Below are positions 19,668 through 28,430 of a stretch of DNA of 64,000 nucleotides, in pieces; within the stretch, counting starts at the first letter, position 1; every line of letters starts with the position of its first letter. The notes under the pieces are model-generated. The model had not been told where the DNA came from. It saw only the letters and a list, made by a program, of their open reading frames with translations, and ran no database searches. Source of the DNA: Pseudomonas eucalypticola. Its GTDB lineage: Bacteria > Pseudomonadota > Gammaproteobacteria > Pseudomonadales > Pseudomonadaceae. The position numbers were made by a program, and so were the translations under genes. Location of the stretch: contig NZ_CP056030.1 in NCBI RefSeq assembly GCF_013374995.1, forward strand, positions 4,124,501 to 4,188,500. The letters are read 5' to 3'.

Positions 19668-21560
19668 TCAGCCGGCGTTGACCACCACGCGGAAACCGTT
19701 GCCACGCCAGTAACCCTCAGGTTCCAGGCTGCCACGGTAGGTGCAGCAGGCCTTCCACGCCGGGCTGGAGAAACAGCCGCCGCGCAGTACCCGGCGCACC
19801 TCGGCCGGGGCATCCGGGGCTTCGCGGCCATCTTCCGCGTAAGGGTAGGCAAACCGGGGCGTGGCCATGTCCTCGCCCCACAACGTGGTAGTCCATTCCC
19901 AGACCTGCCCGCACAAGTCATCGCAGCCCCACGGCGAACGGCCAGCGGGGAACAGCCCCACCGCGCAAGTATCGTTGAGCGCCGCTTCTTCGCCATTGCC
20001 ATGGTCGGGTGCCCAAGGGCCAGCCCAGGGATAGACATCGGCCTCTACCGACTCGGGCTGCGGGCCGCGGGCCGCGTATTCCCACTGCGGCTCACTGGGC
20101 AGGCACACCGTGTCGGTGGCAGCGATACGCCCTTGCGCCCGCCACTGCGCCGTCAACCAGGCGCAGTAGGCCATGGCGTCATGCCAGGTCAGGTCGACGG
20201 CCGGGGCATTGGCGCGCTCAGGCAAGCGGCCCTGCTCGCTGCGCCAGGGGCGGCCGGTGGCGGCGACAAAAGCCAGGTAATCCCGGTTGCACACCGGGGA
20301 GCGGCCGATCCTGTACGCGGCCATGGGCATCTGGCTCACCGGGGCCGAGTTGGCATGGCGCAGCGAGCCCAGGGTCAGGGTGCCCGCGGGCACTTCGACC
20401 AGTGCCTGCAAGTCGCGTGGGTCGCCCCAGCGCGCCAGCCATTGGGCAGCACTGACCCGCGACGCCAGGGGCTCGCGAGCGGTTTCAACCATGACCCGCA
20501 GCGCTGCCAGCAGCGTCTGGCGCGCAGCTGCCGAGGGTGCTGGCACCTGCTGGTGCAAGGCGCAGGCCAGCAACAACCCGGCCGCGCCGGCGGCAGGCAA
20601 GGCGCTGATCAGGTCATCAACCGGCACACCGGCCCTCAACCGCTCCTGGGCCAGATACAGCAGCGGCTCGGCCCAGCGCTGTGGTTCGCGGCGCAGGTGT
20701 GCGGCCAACACCGGGCCATCAGCCCCACGCCAGCGCCCCACCGAGAGCAGGTCCTGAACGTAGCGGCTGCGCAGCAGAGTGGTATCGCCAGCGGCCCGGG
20801 CGCCACGTTCGGCCAGGGCCAGTTCGCCAGGCGCGTCGCCCACCCCCAGCGCCAGGGCAAACGCTGCCGGCCGCGACAGCAGATGGGCGTCGCCGCGGGC
20901 CGCGAAGGATTCGGCCAGGGCCGGCCAGCGCTGGGCGATGAACGCCCGGCGCTGCTCGGCCTGCAATGGCAACAACCCGTGCCGTTGCCACTGCGCCGCC
21001 AACCCCCACTCGCGGCACGGCTCGCTGCGGCCCAGCAACAGCATGCGCAGCCGCGGAAAAGCCATCACATAAGGGGCTGCCTGGTTGAAGAACGTCTCGG
21101 CTTGCCAATGTTCTGCGCCGTCGATGATCAAGGTAACGGTGTACCCGGCCTCCAGGGCCGCCAGCGCCAGGCCACCCTCCTCGGCCAGCAGGCTGCTCAG
21201 CGTCACGGGGGCAGTGACCTGGTGGTACACCGGCAACACCGCCTCATCCCTCGCCAGATGGCGGAGCAGATGCCGGGCAAGGGTGCTCTTGCCACTCCCG
21301 GCCGGGCCGTGCAACAGCAACAGCGGCGCCTCGTCCACCAGTTGCGCGGCGCTGAAGTACACGGGCGGGCCCTTCTGCTGGTCGGCGACGAACGCACGCA
21401 AGCCCTTGGCCGCGCGGTCCTCATGGGTGTAGTCGAGCAGCAGCGGTACGTACCCGTCGGCCAGCGCCACCGGCTGCCCGGCCACCCGGTAAAGCGCCTC
21501 GTCAGCGCCCCGTGCCTGGCAGCGCGCGCGCCACAGGCACAGCCGTTGAGCCAGGTTCAT
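19668..21560 (-). CDS. P-loop NTPase fused to a formylglycine-generating-enzyme-like (SUMF1) domain
   Basis: The 630-aa protein has two parts. The N-terminal part has Walker A at residues 85-92 (GPAGSGKS), a Walker B-like LIIDGAE around 143-149 and a NACHT/STAND-like follow-on (PLQAEQRRAFIAQRWP), then a helical stretch to about 385. Residues 388-630 form an FGE/SUMF1 domain: VPAGTLTLGS, IGRSPVCNRDYLAFVA, WHDAMAYCAWLTAQWR, LPSEPQWEYAARG, GQVWEWTTT and RRVLRGGCFSS, ending NGFRVVV. The Cys-x4-Cys copper pair of aerobic FGE is not in its usual form (GGCFSS, later CC), so catalysis as a classical FGE is doubtful. The ATG overlaps the VOC stop (ATGA). No sulfatase gene is nearby. A signalling or maturation role in the transport locus is possible; the function is unknown. 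Confidence 0.8.
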   Translation of the reverse strand: MNLAQRLCLWRARCQARGADEALYRVAGQPVALADGYVPLLLDYTHEDRAAKGLRAFVADQQKGPPVYFSAAQLVDEAPLLLLHGPAGSGKSTLARHLLRHLARDEAVLPVYHQVTAPVTLSSLLAEEGGLALAALEAGYTVTLIIDGAEHWQAETFFNQAAPYVMAFPRLRMLLLGRSEPCREWGLAAQWQRHGLLPLQAEQRRAFIAQRWPALAESFAARGDAHLLSRPAAFALALGVGDAPGELALAERGARAAGDTTLLRSRYVQDLLSVGRWRGADGPVLAAHLRREPQRWAEPLLYLAQERLRAGVPVDDLISALPAAGAAGLLLACALHQQVPAPSAAARQTLLAALRVMVETAREPLASRVSAAQWLARWGDPRDLQALVEVPAGTLTLGSLRHANSAPVSQMPMAAYRIGRSPVCNRDYLAFVAATGRPWRSEQGRLPERANAPAVDLTWHDAMAYCAWLTAQWRAQGRIAATDTVCLPSEPQWEYAARGPQPESVEADVYPWAGPWAPDHGNGEEAALNDTCAVGLFPAGRSPWGCDDLCGQVWEWTTTLWGEDMATPRFAYPYAEDGREAPDAPAEVRRVLRGGCFSSPAWKACCTYRGSLEPEGYWRGNGFRVVVNAG

Positions 21561-21940
21561 CGGAACAGCTCGGCCACGGCCGGGTTGTGAAAGCGCTGGA
21601 TCTCCAGGGCATACCCAGCCGGGTCCTCAAAGAAGAAATGCTCACAGTACGTCCCTCGCAGGATCGGCGACAGCCCCGCCACGCCCTTGGCCTGCAAGCG
21701 CTGGTGCCAGCCTTCGACGTCCTCGTCCACCAGGGTCAGCAATACTGCGCTACGGGGTTGAGCCTTGAGGTGGCCACGCTGGCCGTCGACGATGCCGAAG
21801 TAACTGTGCTCGCCCAGGCGGTAGATGCGGGCCACGCCCTGGTCCAGCACCAGCTCCAGGCCCAGCACCTGCTCGTAGAACTGGCTGATGGGCGCAAGGT
21901 CGTCGTAGTAGAAAAAGGTGATCGGGTAACGCGATGCCAT
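21557..21940 (-). CDS. VOC-superfamily (glyoxalase/bleomycin resistance-like) protein
   Basis: A 127-aa small cytoplasmic protein with the two beta-alpha-beta-beta-beta modules of the vicinal oxygen chelate fold: ITFFYYDDLAPISQFYEQVLGLELV at the start and HFFFEDPAGYALEIQRF near the end. The ATG at 21940 is preferred to a TTG three codons upstream. The usual metal ligands (His/Glu set) are only partly apparent: the Glu in ALEIQRF is kept, while the first His position reads Phe. It lies between a binding-protein gene and the NTPase-FGE gene, overlapping the latter by 4 bases. It may act on or bind the imported compound; the substrate is unknown. Confidence 0.82.
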   Translation of the reverse strand: MASRYPITFFYYDDLAPISQFYEQVLGLELVLDQGVARIYRLGEHSYFGIVDGQRGHLKAQPRSAVLLTLVDEDVEGWHQRLQAKGVAGLSPILRGTYCEHFFFEDPAGYALEIQRFHNPAVAELFR

Positions 21941-21970
21941 GGTCGTCAACTCGTGTGCGGGAAGGGTTGG

Positions 21971-23377
21971 TCAGGGATGAATCAGCAGGTCGCCCTTGGC
22001 CCCCAGGGCCAGGCCAGCCAAGCCTGGGCGAACCCCGGCCACCACCACCGGGTGGAACAGGTACAGCCACGGCGGGTTGTGGTTCAGGCGGCGCAGGCAC
22101 TGGCCGTAGGCCTGGGCACGCAGCCGCGCATCCAGGCACTGGTTGGCCTTGAGGATCAGGGGTTCGAGGGCCGGATCGTGGTAGCCCTGCCACCAGCTGC
22201 CGCGCACCTGGCTGGAAATCTTGTCGTTGAGCACCCGGAAAGTGCTGTGGGGCGAGGAGTCGAAGATAGCCACGTCGCCCATCTGCTTGCGGCCGATCTG
22301 ACGGGCGTACTCGGGGCGGTCGGTCTGAACCTCGATGCGCCCGCGCAGGCCCACGGCCTGCAAGGCGTGCAGCACCTGTTCGGTGATCTGCAGGGCTTTT
22401 TCCGGCATGTATTCGGGGCTGCGCAACACGATCTCGGCGTTGCCGCCCACCTGGTCGAGCAAGGCCCGGGCCTTGGCCGGGTCATGGCTGATGGGCGCGA
22501 TGCCGGCCTCGACGAAGCCGTTGTGCCAGGGGCTGACCACCGTGGCGGCCGGCTGGCCCAGGCCCTGGAACAGATCATCGATGATCGCCTGCGCGTTGAC
22601 CGCGTGGTTTACCGCCAGCCTTGCCAGGGGGTGCTGGAACAAGCCGTCCGCGGCGTTCAGGTACTGCATCACCGACAGCGTATTGAGCTGGCGCAGCCAG
22701 GTCCAGGGCGCCCGGAAGTCCAAGGGCCGCTCACAGCGTTCCAGGTGGGTGGCGACGTCCACATCGCCTGTGGTCAGCCATTCATGGCGGGCCTGCGCGT
22801 CGGCGCAGGCGCGCAGTACCAGATACCGAGGCCCCTCGCCCGCGGCCACCCGTTGCAGGCATGCCTGCTGGCCGGCGGTGAACGCCGTGACCCGGTAAGG
22901 CCCGGTGCCCAGCACCGGTGCCTGCTGCTCATCGAAGCGGCAAATGAAGAACTCCGAGAATATCTCCAGAATATCCGCCACCGGCGTCTCGCACTGCATG
23001 CCCAGGGTGGTATCGCCCAAGGCGCTGAACCGAACCTCGCTCAGGTAGCGGGCATACGCCCATGGCATGCCGAAGGTATCGGTGGACTGCAGGATACCCT
23101 CGATGAAGGCCAGGATATGCTCGGCGCGGCAGGCCACGCCGTCGTGAAACCGCGCACCTGGGCGAATCTTGAAACGCCACTGACGGCCATCCGCCGATAC
23201 CTGCCAACTGCCCAGCAGGCCGGGCGCCACCTGCCCGTTCTGCCAGCGGCACAGTGGCTCCATCACCAGGTTCTTCAGGGTCAGGATGCTGGTGTCGTCG
23301 GTGACACGGTGGGGTGGGAAGAAATCGACCTTTTCCAGGGCAATGGTCAGGGTCTCGGGGGCGGAACGTGCACTCAT
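21971..23377 (-). CDS. family 5 solute-binding protein without a signal peptide
   Basis: A 468-aa protein of the DppA/OppA (SBP_bac_5) family: LEPLCRW-like start region, GQVAPGLLGSWQVSADGRQWRFKIRPGARFHDG, and later the TGPYRVTAF segment. The ATG at 23377 overlaps the upstream permease stop (ATGA). The protein begins MSARSAPETLTIALEK with no hydrophobic segment, and extending the frame upstream adds none. A binding protein kept in the cytoplasm cannot feed an importer in the normal way, so it may act as a ligand sensor, as in SgrR-type proteins, or be secreted by another route. The operon also encodes a normal lipoprotein binding protein at 25217. Confidence 0.85.
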   Translation of the reverse strand: MSARSAPETLTIALEKVDFFPPHRVTDDTSILTLKNLVMEPLCRWQNGQVAPGLLGSWQVSADGRQWRFKIRPGARFHDGVACRAEHILAFIEGILQSTDTFGMPWAYARYLSEVRFSALGDTTLGMQCETPVADILEIFSEFFICRFDEQQAPVLGTGPYRVTAFTAGQQACLQRVAAGEGPRYLVLRACADAQARHEWLTTGDVDVATHLERCERPLDFRAPWTWLRQLNTLSVMQYLNAADGLFQHPLARLAVNHAVNAQAIIDDLFQGLGQPAATVVSPWHNGFVEAGIAPISHDPAKARALLDQVGGNAEIVLRSPEYMPEKALQITEQVLHALQAVGLRGRIEVQTDRPEYARQIGRKQMGDVAIFDSSPHSTFRVLNDKISSQVRGSWWQGYHDPALEPLILKANQCLDARLRAQAYGQCLRRLNHNPPWLYLFHPVVVAGVRPGLAGLALGAKGDLLIHP

Positions 23378-24210
23378 CGTGAACTCCGTGTCTTGGGGTT
23401 CGACCAGCTGGCCAGGGCGTCGCCGATCAGGTTGAAAGCCAGCACCGTGGCCAGGATTGCCAGCCCCGGCGCCAGGGCGATCCACGGCGAGCGGTCGAGG
23501 TATTGCAGGTTGGCGGCCAGGTCCGCCCCCCATTCGGCCTGCGGTGCCTGGGCGCCCAGGCCCAGGTAGCCGAGGCTGGCGGTCTGCAGGATGGCGCTGC
23601 CCACGGCCAGGGATGCCTGCACCAACAGCGGCCCCAGGCCATTGCGCACCACGTAGTGCCAGAGAATGTGAGGGTGAGGCAGGCCCATGGAGATCGCCGC
23701 GTCCACATAGGGCCGCGCACTGATGCTCAGCGCCTGGCCGCGCGCCACCCGGGCGAAACCGGGGGCCAGGCTGATGGCCACGGCCAGCATGGCATTGACC
23801 AGGCTGGGGCCCAGGCAGGCGGCCAGGGCAATGGCCAGCACCAGCGAAGGGAACGACAGCAGCGCATCCACCAGGCGCATCATCAGCGCGTCAACCCAGC
23901 CACCGCAGTAGCCGGCCAGGGTGCCGAACGTGGCGCCCACGGTGAACGCCAGGGCCACCACCGCGCAGCCGACCGCCAGGGTATAGCGCCCGCCGTACAG
24001 CAAGCGGCTGAGCACATCGCGGCCAAACAGGTCGGTGCCCAGCCAGTGCCGGGCGTCGGGGGCGACGAAGCGCTCGCTGACCGCCAGGGTATTGGGCCCA
24101 TAGGCCAGCCACAGCGGCACCACGGCGATGCCGACGAGAATGGCCAGCAGCATCAGCGCCCCGACGACCGCCAGGCGGTTGGTGCGGGCGAAGTAAACCA
24201 GTTCGTGCAT
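23374..24210 (-). CDS. peptide ABC transporter permease (DppC-like)
   Basis: A 278-aa inner-membrane permease. The N-terminal cytoplasmic segment and TM1 are followed by HWLGTDLFGRDVLSRLLYGGR, the DppC/OppC hallmark. About six membrane segments and the EAA-type loop (YVDAAISMGLPHPHILWHYVVRN) are present. It overlaps the DppB gene by one base and the next binding-protein gene by 4 bases. Its ATPases are encoded in the convergent operon. Confidence 0.94.
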   Translation of the reverse strand: MHELVYFARTNRLAVVGALMLLAILVGIAVVPLWLAYGPNTLAVSERFVAPDARHWLGTDLFGRDVLSRLLYGGRYTLAVGCAVVALAFTVGATFGTLAGYCGGWVDALMMRLVDALLSFPSLVLAIALAACLGPSLVNAMLAVAISLAPGFARVARGQALSISARPYVDAAISMGLPHPHILWHYVVRNGLGPLLVQASLAVGSAILQTASLGYLGLGAQAPQAEWGADLAANLQYLDRSPWIALAPGLAILATVLAFNLIGDALASWSNPKTRSSR

Positions 24211-25220
24211 CAGTGCCCCCTGTGGCGCAAGCGCGGGTCCGCCACGCCGTAAAGCAGGTCGACCAGCAACGACACCAGCATGTACAGCAACGCGAACACC
24301 AGGGTGGTGCCCTGCAGCACCGGGTAGTCGCGGTTATGAATGGCATCGAGCATGAAGCGCCCTACCCCCGGCCAGGCGAACACGGTCTCGGTAAGGATGG
24401 CGCCGCCGAGCATGTCGGCGAAATGCAGGCCTATGACGGTAATGGCCGGCAGCAAGGCGTTGCGCAGGGCATGCACGCCCACCACCCGCCATTCGCCCAG
24501 GCCCTTGGCCCGCGCGGTACGCACGAAAGGTTCGCCCAGTGCTTCGAGCAGGCTGTTGCGCACATAGCGCGCCACCACCGCGGCCAGGAACGAGCCCAGC
24601 ACCAGGGTGGGCATCAGCAGGTGCAGGCAGGCGTCCCAGGCTGCGGCAGGCTGGCCAGCCAGAAGGAAGTCGAGCGTGGCCAGGCCGGTGACCGGCTCGG
24701 TGATGTAATAAGGGCTGGTGCGCCCTGAAATGGGCAGCCAGCCCAAGTGAATGCTGAACAGTGTCTGCAGCATCAGCGCCAGCACGAAGGCTGGCATCGA
24801 CACGCCCGCCAACGACAGCACGCGCAAGGCCTGGTCCAGCAGGCTGTCGACCCGCATGGCGGCCACCATCCCCACGGGGATCCCCACCAGTAGCGCCAGC
24901 AGCGTGGCCAGCACGGTCAACTCCAGGGTAGCCGGTAGACGCCGGGCGACCTCGGTCAGCACGGGCTGCCCGGTCTTCAACGACATGCCCAGGTCACCGT
25001 GCGCCAGGCGCCCCAGGTAGGCGCCGAATTGCACGTACAGCGGCTGGTCCAGCTGCAACTGGCTGCGCAGTGCGCTGATCTGCTGCTCGCTGGCATCGGG
25101 CCCCAGCAGCGCCACCGCGGGGTCGCCAGGCAGGTTGCGGGCCAGGGTGAAGATCATCAGCAACACCAGCACCAGCACTGGCACGGCGGTCAACAGGCGA
25201 CGGCCGAGAAAACTGTTCAC
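24210..25220 (-). CDS. peptide ABC transporter permease (DppB-like)
   Basis: A 336-aa inner-membrane permease with the DppB/OppB N-terminus (FLGRRLLTAVPVLVLVLLMI, then ARNLPGDPAVALLG). It has six membrane segments and an EAA loop near ALGEPFVRTARAKGLGEWRVVGVHALRNALLP. The start codon is GTG at 25220, overlapping the upstream stop (GTGA). With the DppC-like protein it forms the channel of the peptide importer. Confidence 0.94.
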   Translation of the reverse strand: MNSFLGRRLLTAVPVLVLVLLMIFTLARNLPGDPAVALLGPDASEQQISALRSQLQLDQPLYVQFGAYLGRLAHGDLGMSLKTGQPVLTEVARRLPATLELTVLATLLALLVGIPVGMVAAMRVDSLLDQALRVLSLAGVSMPAFVLALMLQTLFSIHLGWLPISGRTSPYYITEPVTGLATLDFLLAGQPAAAWDACLHLLMPTLVLGSFLAAVVARYVRNSLLEALGEPFVRTARAKGLGEWRVVGVHALRNALLPAITVIGLHFADMLGGAILTETVFAWPGVGRFMLDAIHNRDYPVLQGTTLVFALLYMLVSLLVDLLYGVADPRLRHRGH

Positions 25221-26764
25221 GGTGCGGGGCCCTCCTTGTACACCGACCAGTACTCAACCAGCGGCGGTGCGCTGTTGAGCGCCAGGCCCTGCACCTGGGG
25301 GCGCTTGAACAGGATGAGGTTGTTGCTGAACAGGTACACTGCCGGCACCCGCGCCATCAGCTGCTGCTGCAGCTGGCTGTACAGTTGCTTGCGCAGGCTG
25401 GCGTCGGCAACGCTGCGGGCCTGCACGATCAGGCCATCCAGCGCCGGGTCGGGCGGCATGCGAAATGTCATGGCCGAGCGCGCCAGGCTCGACATATAGC
25501 CCTGGGTAATATGGGCATCGGGGTCGTTGTACCAGGGCTGGCGACCGTCCAGCGCGATATCGAAATGACCAGCCACGTGACGGGCGCGCAACAGCGAGAA
25601 TTCGCTCTGCTCGATGCGCACGTCAATGCCCACTTCAGCGAAGTTGGCCTGCAGGAAGGTGGCCACGCTGGTCCACATCGCGCCCTGGAAACCATACAGG
25701 GTCAACTTCAGCCTGCCCGGCGGGTAACCCGCTTCGGCCAGCAGTTGCCGGGCCTTGGCCGGGTCATGGTGAAAGGCCGTGGCCTGCATGGCTGGGTCGA
25801 ACGCCCAACTGGCCGTGGGCAGCGGCCCGTACACACGCTCCACGACACCACCGAGAATGCCGTTGACCAGGCCGTCGTAGTCCACCGCCCAGGCCATGGC
25901 CTGGCGCACCCGCAGGTCGTGCACGGGGCTGTCAGGGTTGTCGTTGTTGAAGTCCAGTTGGCGGATGATCTGGCTGCGCGCCTGCACGACCTGCACTTTG
26001 TGGTCTTCGGCGAAGGCCTGGATGTCATCCGTGGGAATGGTAGCGAGTTGGCTGATGGGTGGGCTGACATCGACCCCGCCGTAGCGCAATTCCAGGCGCC
26101 GGGTGGAGGCATCGGGAATGACTCGGTAGACGAGCCGCTGCAAGCGCGCAGGGCCGCGGAAATAGTCGTCGTTACGCTCCAGGATCAACTCGTTGTCCGG
26201 GCTGTAGCGGCGCAGCCGGAAGGCCCCGGTACCGCTGGGCTGCTGGCCGGGGCGCAGGCCGGCGACCTTGACGACCGCCGCCTGGGGCTGGGCCAGCAGC
26301 GCCGCGAAGGTGGGCATGGGTTCAGCCAGGTCAATGCGCAGGGCCAGCGGGCCGGTCACCTCGATACGCTCGATGGCCCTGAAGCTGGCGGCCAGGAACG
26401 GGTTAAGCCGCGCGGCCCGGTTCAGGGATTGTTGCACCGCCTGTGCGTCCAGTGCCGTGCCGTCCTGAAACCGCACGCCGGGGCGCAGGGTCAGGCTCAG
26501 TTGACGGCCATCGGCGCTCAGCGCCCACTGGCTGGCCAGCCGGCCTTCCAAATGATCGAACGCCGGCGGCGCCCACGCCAGCAGAGTATCGAACAGGTTG
26601 AGGATGACTTCACTGCCCACCGGTTCCGCCTTGTTGGTGGCCGGATCCAGCCCCACCGGGTCGGAGGGCACGGCTATGACCAGAGTCTGCAGTTGCGCCT
26701 TATCGTCCGGGGCCTGGCACGAGGCCAGACATAGCAAGGCAAGAAATAACGCTAGACGGCGCAA
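25217..26764 (-). CDS. peptide-type lipoprotein solute-binding protein (family 5)
   Basis: A 515-aa binding protein with a lipoprotein signal (MRRLALFLALLCLASC, lipobox LASC), so it should be anchored in the periplasm by its lipidated Cys. The body shows VIAVPSDPVGLDPATNKAEPV, ALSADGRQLSLTLRPGVRFQDGT and GTGAFRLRRYSPD, typical of the DppA/OppA/NikA family. The start is a TTG at 26764 with GAGG 8 bases upstream. It is the first gene of the minus operon. The operator-like site at 26785-26806 is 20 bases before this codon, matching the site before the GntR gene. Confidence 0.92.
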   Translation of the reverse strand: MRRLALFLALLCLASCQAPDDKAQLQTLVIAVPSDPVGLDPATNKAEPVGSEVILNLFDTLLAWAPPAFDHLEGRLASQWALSADGRQLSLTLRPGVRFQDGTALDAQAVQQSLNRAARLNPFLAASFRAIERIEVTGPLALRIDLAEPMPTFAALLAQPQAAVVKVAGLRPGQQPSGTGAFRLRRYSPDNELILERNDDYFRGPARLQRLVYRVIPDASTRRLELRYGGVDVSPPISQLATIPTDDIQAFAEDHKVQVVQARSQIIRQLDFNNDNPDSPVHDLRVRQAMAWAVDYDGLVNGILGGVVERVYGPLPTASWAFDPAMQATAFHHDPAKARQLLAEAGYPPGRLKLTLYGFQGAMWTSVATFLQANFAEVGIDVRIEQSEFSLLRARHVAGHFDIALDGRQPWYNDPDAHITQGYMSSLARSAMTFRMPPDPALDGLIVQARSVADASLRKQLYSQLQQQLMARVPAVYLFSNNLILFKRPQVQGLALNSAPPLVEYWSVYKEGPAP

Positions 26765-26784
26765 GCAGAGAACCTCGGAAGGCG

Positions 26785-26806
26785 TGATATTCCTTGTAAT
26801 ATATCA
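26785..26806. promoter_or_regulatory. operator-like site before the minus-strand peptide-transport operon
   Basis: Read toward the gene, the site is TGATATATTACAAGGAATAT followed by CA. It shares 18 of 22 positions with 12312-12333 upstream of the GntR gene. The outer 6 bases are inverted repeats (TGATAT/ATATCA). Orientation and distance to the start codon (about 20 bases) are the same at both loci. Confidence 0.68.
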
Positions 26807-26873
26807 GTGGGTGTGGGTGAAGGTTAAAGAGCAATAAGTGCTTAAGTTATAACGGAAATGGTTTTTTTGGGGG

Positions 26874-26968
26874 GGTGCATGGCTTGATTGTTCTGGCGCC
26901 CTTGAGACCGAGCGCCGCCCGCGCAGCGCTTCGCGAGCAAGGGCGCCAGAAGAGTCAAGCCATGCACC
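26874..26968. repeat. 31-bp imperfect inverted repeat at the edge of the 364-bp array
   Basis: The left arm 26874-26904 (GGTGCATGGCTTGATTG...) and right arm 26938-26968 pair at 29 of 31 positions around a GC-rich core. The right arm is the start of the first 364-bp unit, so the array begins with an inverted copy of its own end. Confidence 0.75.
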
Positions 26969-28388
26969 TATCAGCCCCAACCCGGGTGTAAGACAGGCCC
27001 ATCGGAGGTTCTTCGATATTCCTCGCTGGGGATTGCATCAGGGCGTCCATGCGCTAGGCGATGGTGTTGTGGCGTTCTTGAGATCGAGCGCCGCCCGCGC
27101 GGCGCTTCCCGGCCAAGGCCGGTCCCACATCTGTTTCGGGCCAATTTTGCCTGTGAGATCACCGCGACCGCCTTATTGGCACCCACACAGATCTGCGGTG
27201 AACCTACAAAGCGGACCAAGTGATGCCACAGACATAACTGGCCCGAAACAGATGTGGGACCGGGTTTACCCGGGAAGCGCCGCGCGGGCGGCGCTCGGTC
27301 TCAAGGGCGCTAGAAGAATCAAGCCATGCACCTATCAGCCCCGACCCGGGTGGAAGACAGGCCCATCGGAGGTTCTTCGATATTCCTCGCTGGGGATTGC
27401 ATCAGGGCGTCCATGCGCCAGGCGATGGTGTTGTGGGGTTCTTGAGATCGAGCGCCGCCCGCGCGGCGCTTCCCGGCCAAGGCCGGTCCCACATCTGTTT
27501 CGGGCCAATTTTGCCTGTGAGATCACCGCGACCGCCTTGTTGGCACCCACACAGATCTGCAGTGAACCAACAAAGCGGACCAGGTGATCTCAAAGGCATA
27601 ACTGGCCCGAAACAGATGTGGGACCGGGTTTACCCGGGAAGCGCCGCGCGGGCGGCGCTCGGTCTCAAGGGCGCTAGAAGAATCAAGCCATGCACCTATC
27701 AGCCCCGACCCGGGTGGAAGACAGGCCCATCGGAGGTTCTTCGATATTCCTCGCTGGGGATTGCATCAGGGCGTCCATGCGACAGGCGATGGTGTTGTGG
27801 CGCTCTTGAGATCGAGCGCCGCCCGCGCGGCGCTTCCCGGCCAAGGCCGGTCCCACATCTGTTTCGGGCCAATTTTGCCTGTGAGATCACCGCGACCGCC
27901 TTGTTGGCACCCACACAGATCTGCAGTGAACCAACAAAGCGGACCAGGTGATCTCAAAGGCATAACTGGCCCGAAACAGATGTGGGACCGGGTTTACCCG
28001 GGAAGCGCCGCGCGGGCGGCGCTCGGTCTCAAGGGCGCTAGAAGAATCAAGCCATGCACCTATCAGCCCCGACCCGGGTGGAAGACAGGCCCATCGGAGG
28101 TTCTTCGATATTCCTCGCTGGGGATTGCATCAGGGCGTCCATGCGCCAGGCGATGGTGTTGTGGGGTTCTTGAGATCGAGCGCCGTCCGCACGGCGCTTC
28201 CCGGCCAAGGCCGGTCCCACATCTGTTTCGGGCCAATTTTGCCTGTGAGATCACCGCGACCGCCTTATTGGCACTCACACAGATCTGCAGTGAACCTACA
28301 AAGCGGACCAAGTGATGCCACAGACATAACTGGCCCGAAACAGATGTGGGACCGGGTTTACCCGGGAAGCGCCGCGCGGGCGGCGCTA
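26961..28388. repeat. four-unit 364-bp tandem array built from long inverted repeats
   Basis: The word CATGCACC recurs at 26961, 27325, 27689 and 28053, exactly 364 bases apart, and the units are nearly identical; the last one diverges from about 28389. Each unit holds two 67-base arms that are near-perfect reverse complements (first unit 27077-27143 and 27239-27305) around a 95-base spacer. Each arm contains shorter GC palindromes (GAGCGCCGCCCGCGCGGCGC and CCGGCCAAGGCCGG). No protein, promoter or transposase is credible inside; the open frames seen there are repeat artefacts. 26807-26873 upstream is A+T-rich and without a recognisable feature. Confidence 0.92.
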
Positions 28389-28430
28389 GATCTGAAGAGC
28401 AACACAACACCATCGCCCAACACCCAAGCC

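Noticed and set aside
20001..21590. A 529-aa plus-strand frame.
   Set aside because: It is antisense to the NTPase-FGE gene, has a Gln/Arg/Gly-rich composition typical of GC-rich shadow frames, and shows no domain.
27033..28315. Three overlapping 184-aa plus-strand frames and several minus-strand frames.
   Set aside because: They lie wholly inside the 364-bp array, repeat with its period and run through GC palindromes on both strands, so they are repeat artefacts.
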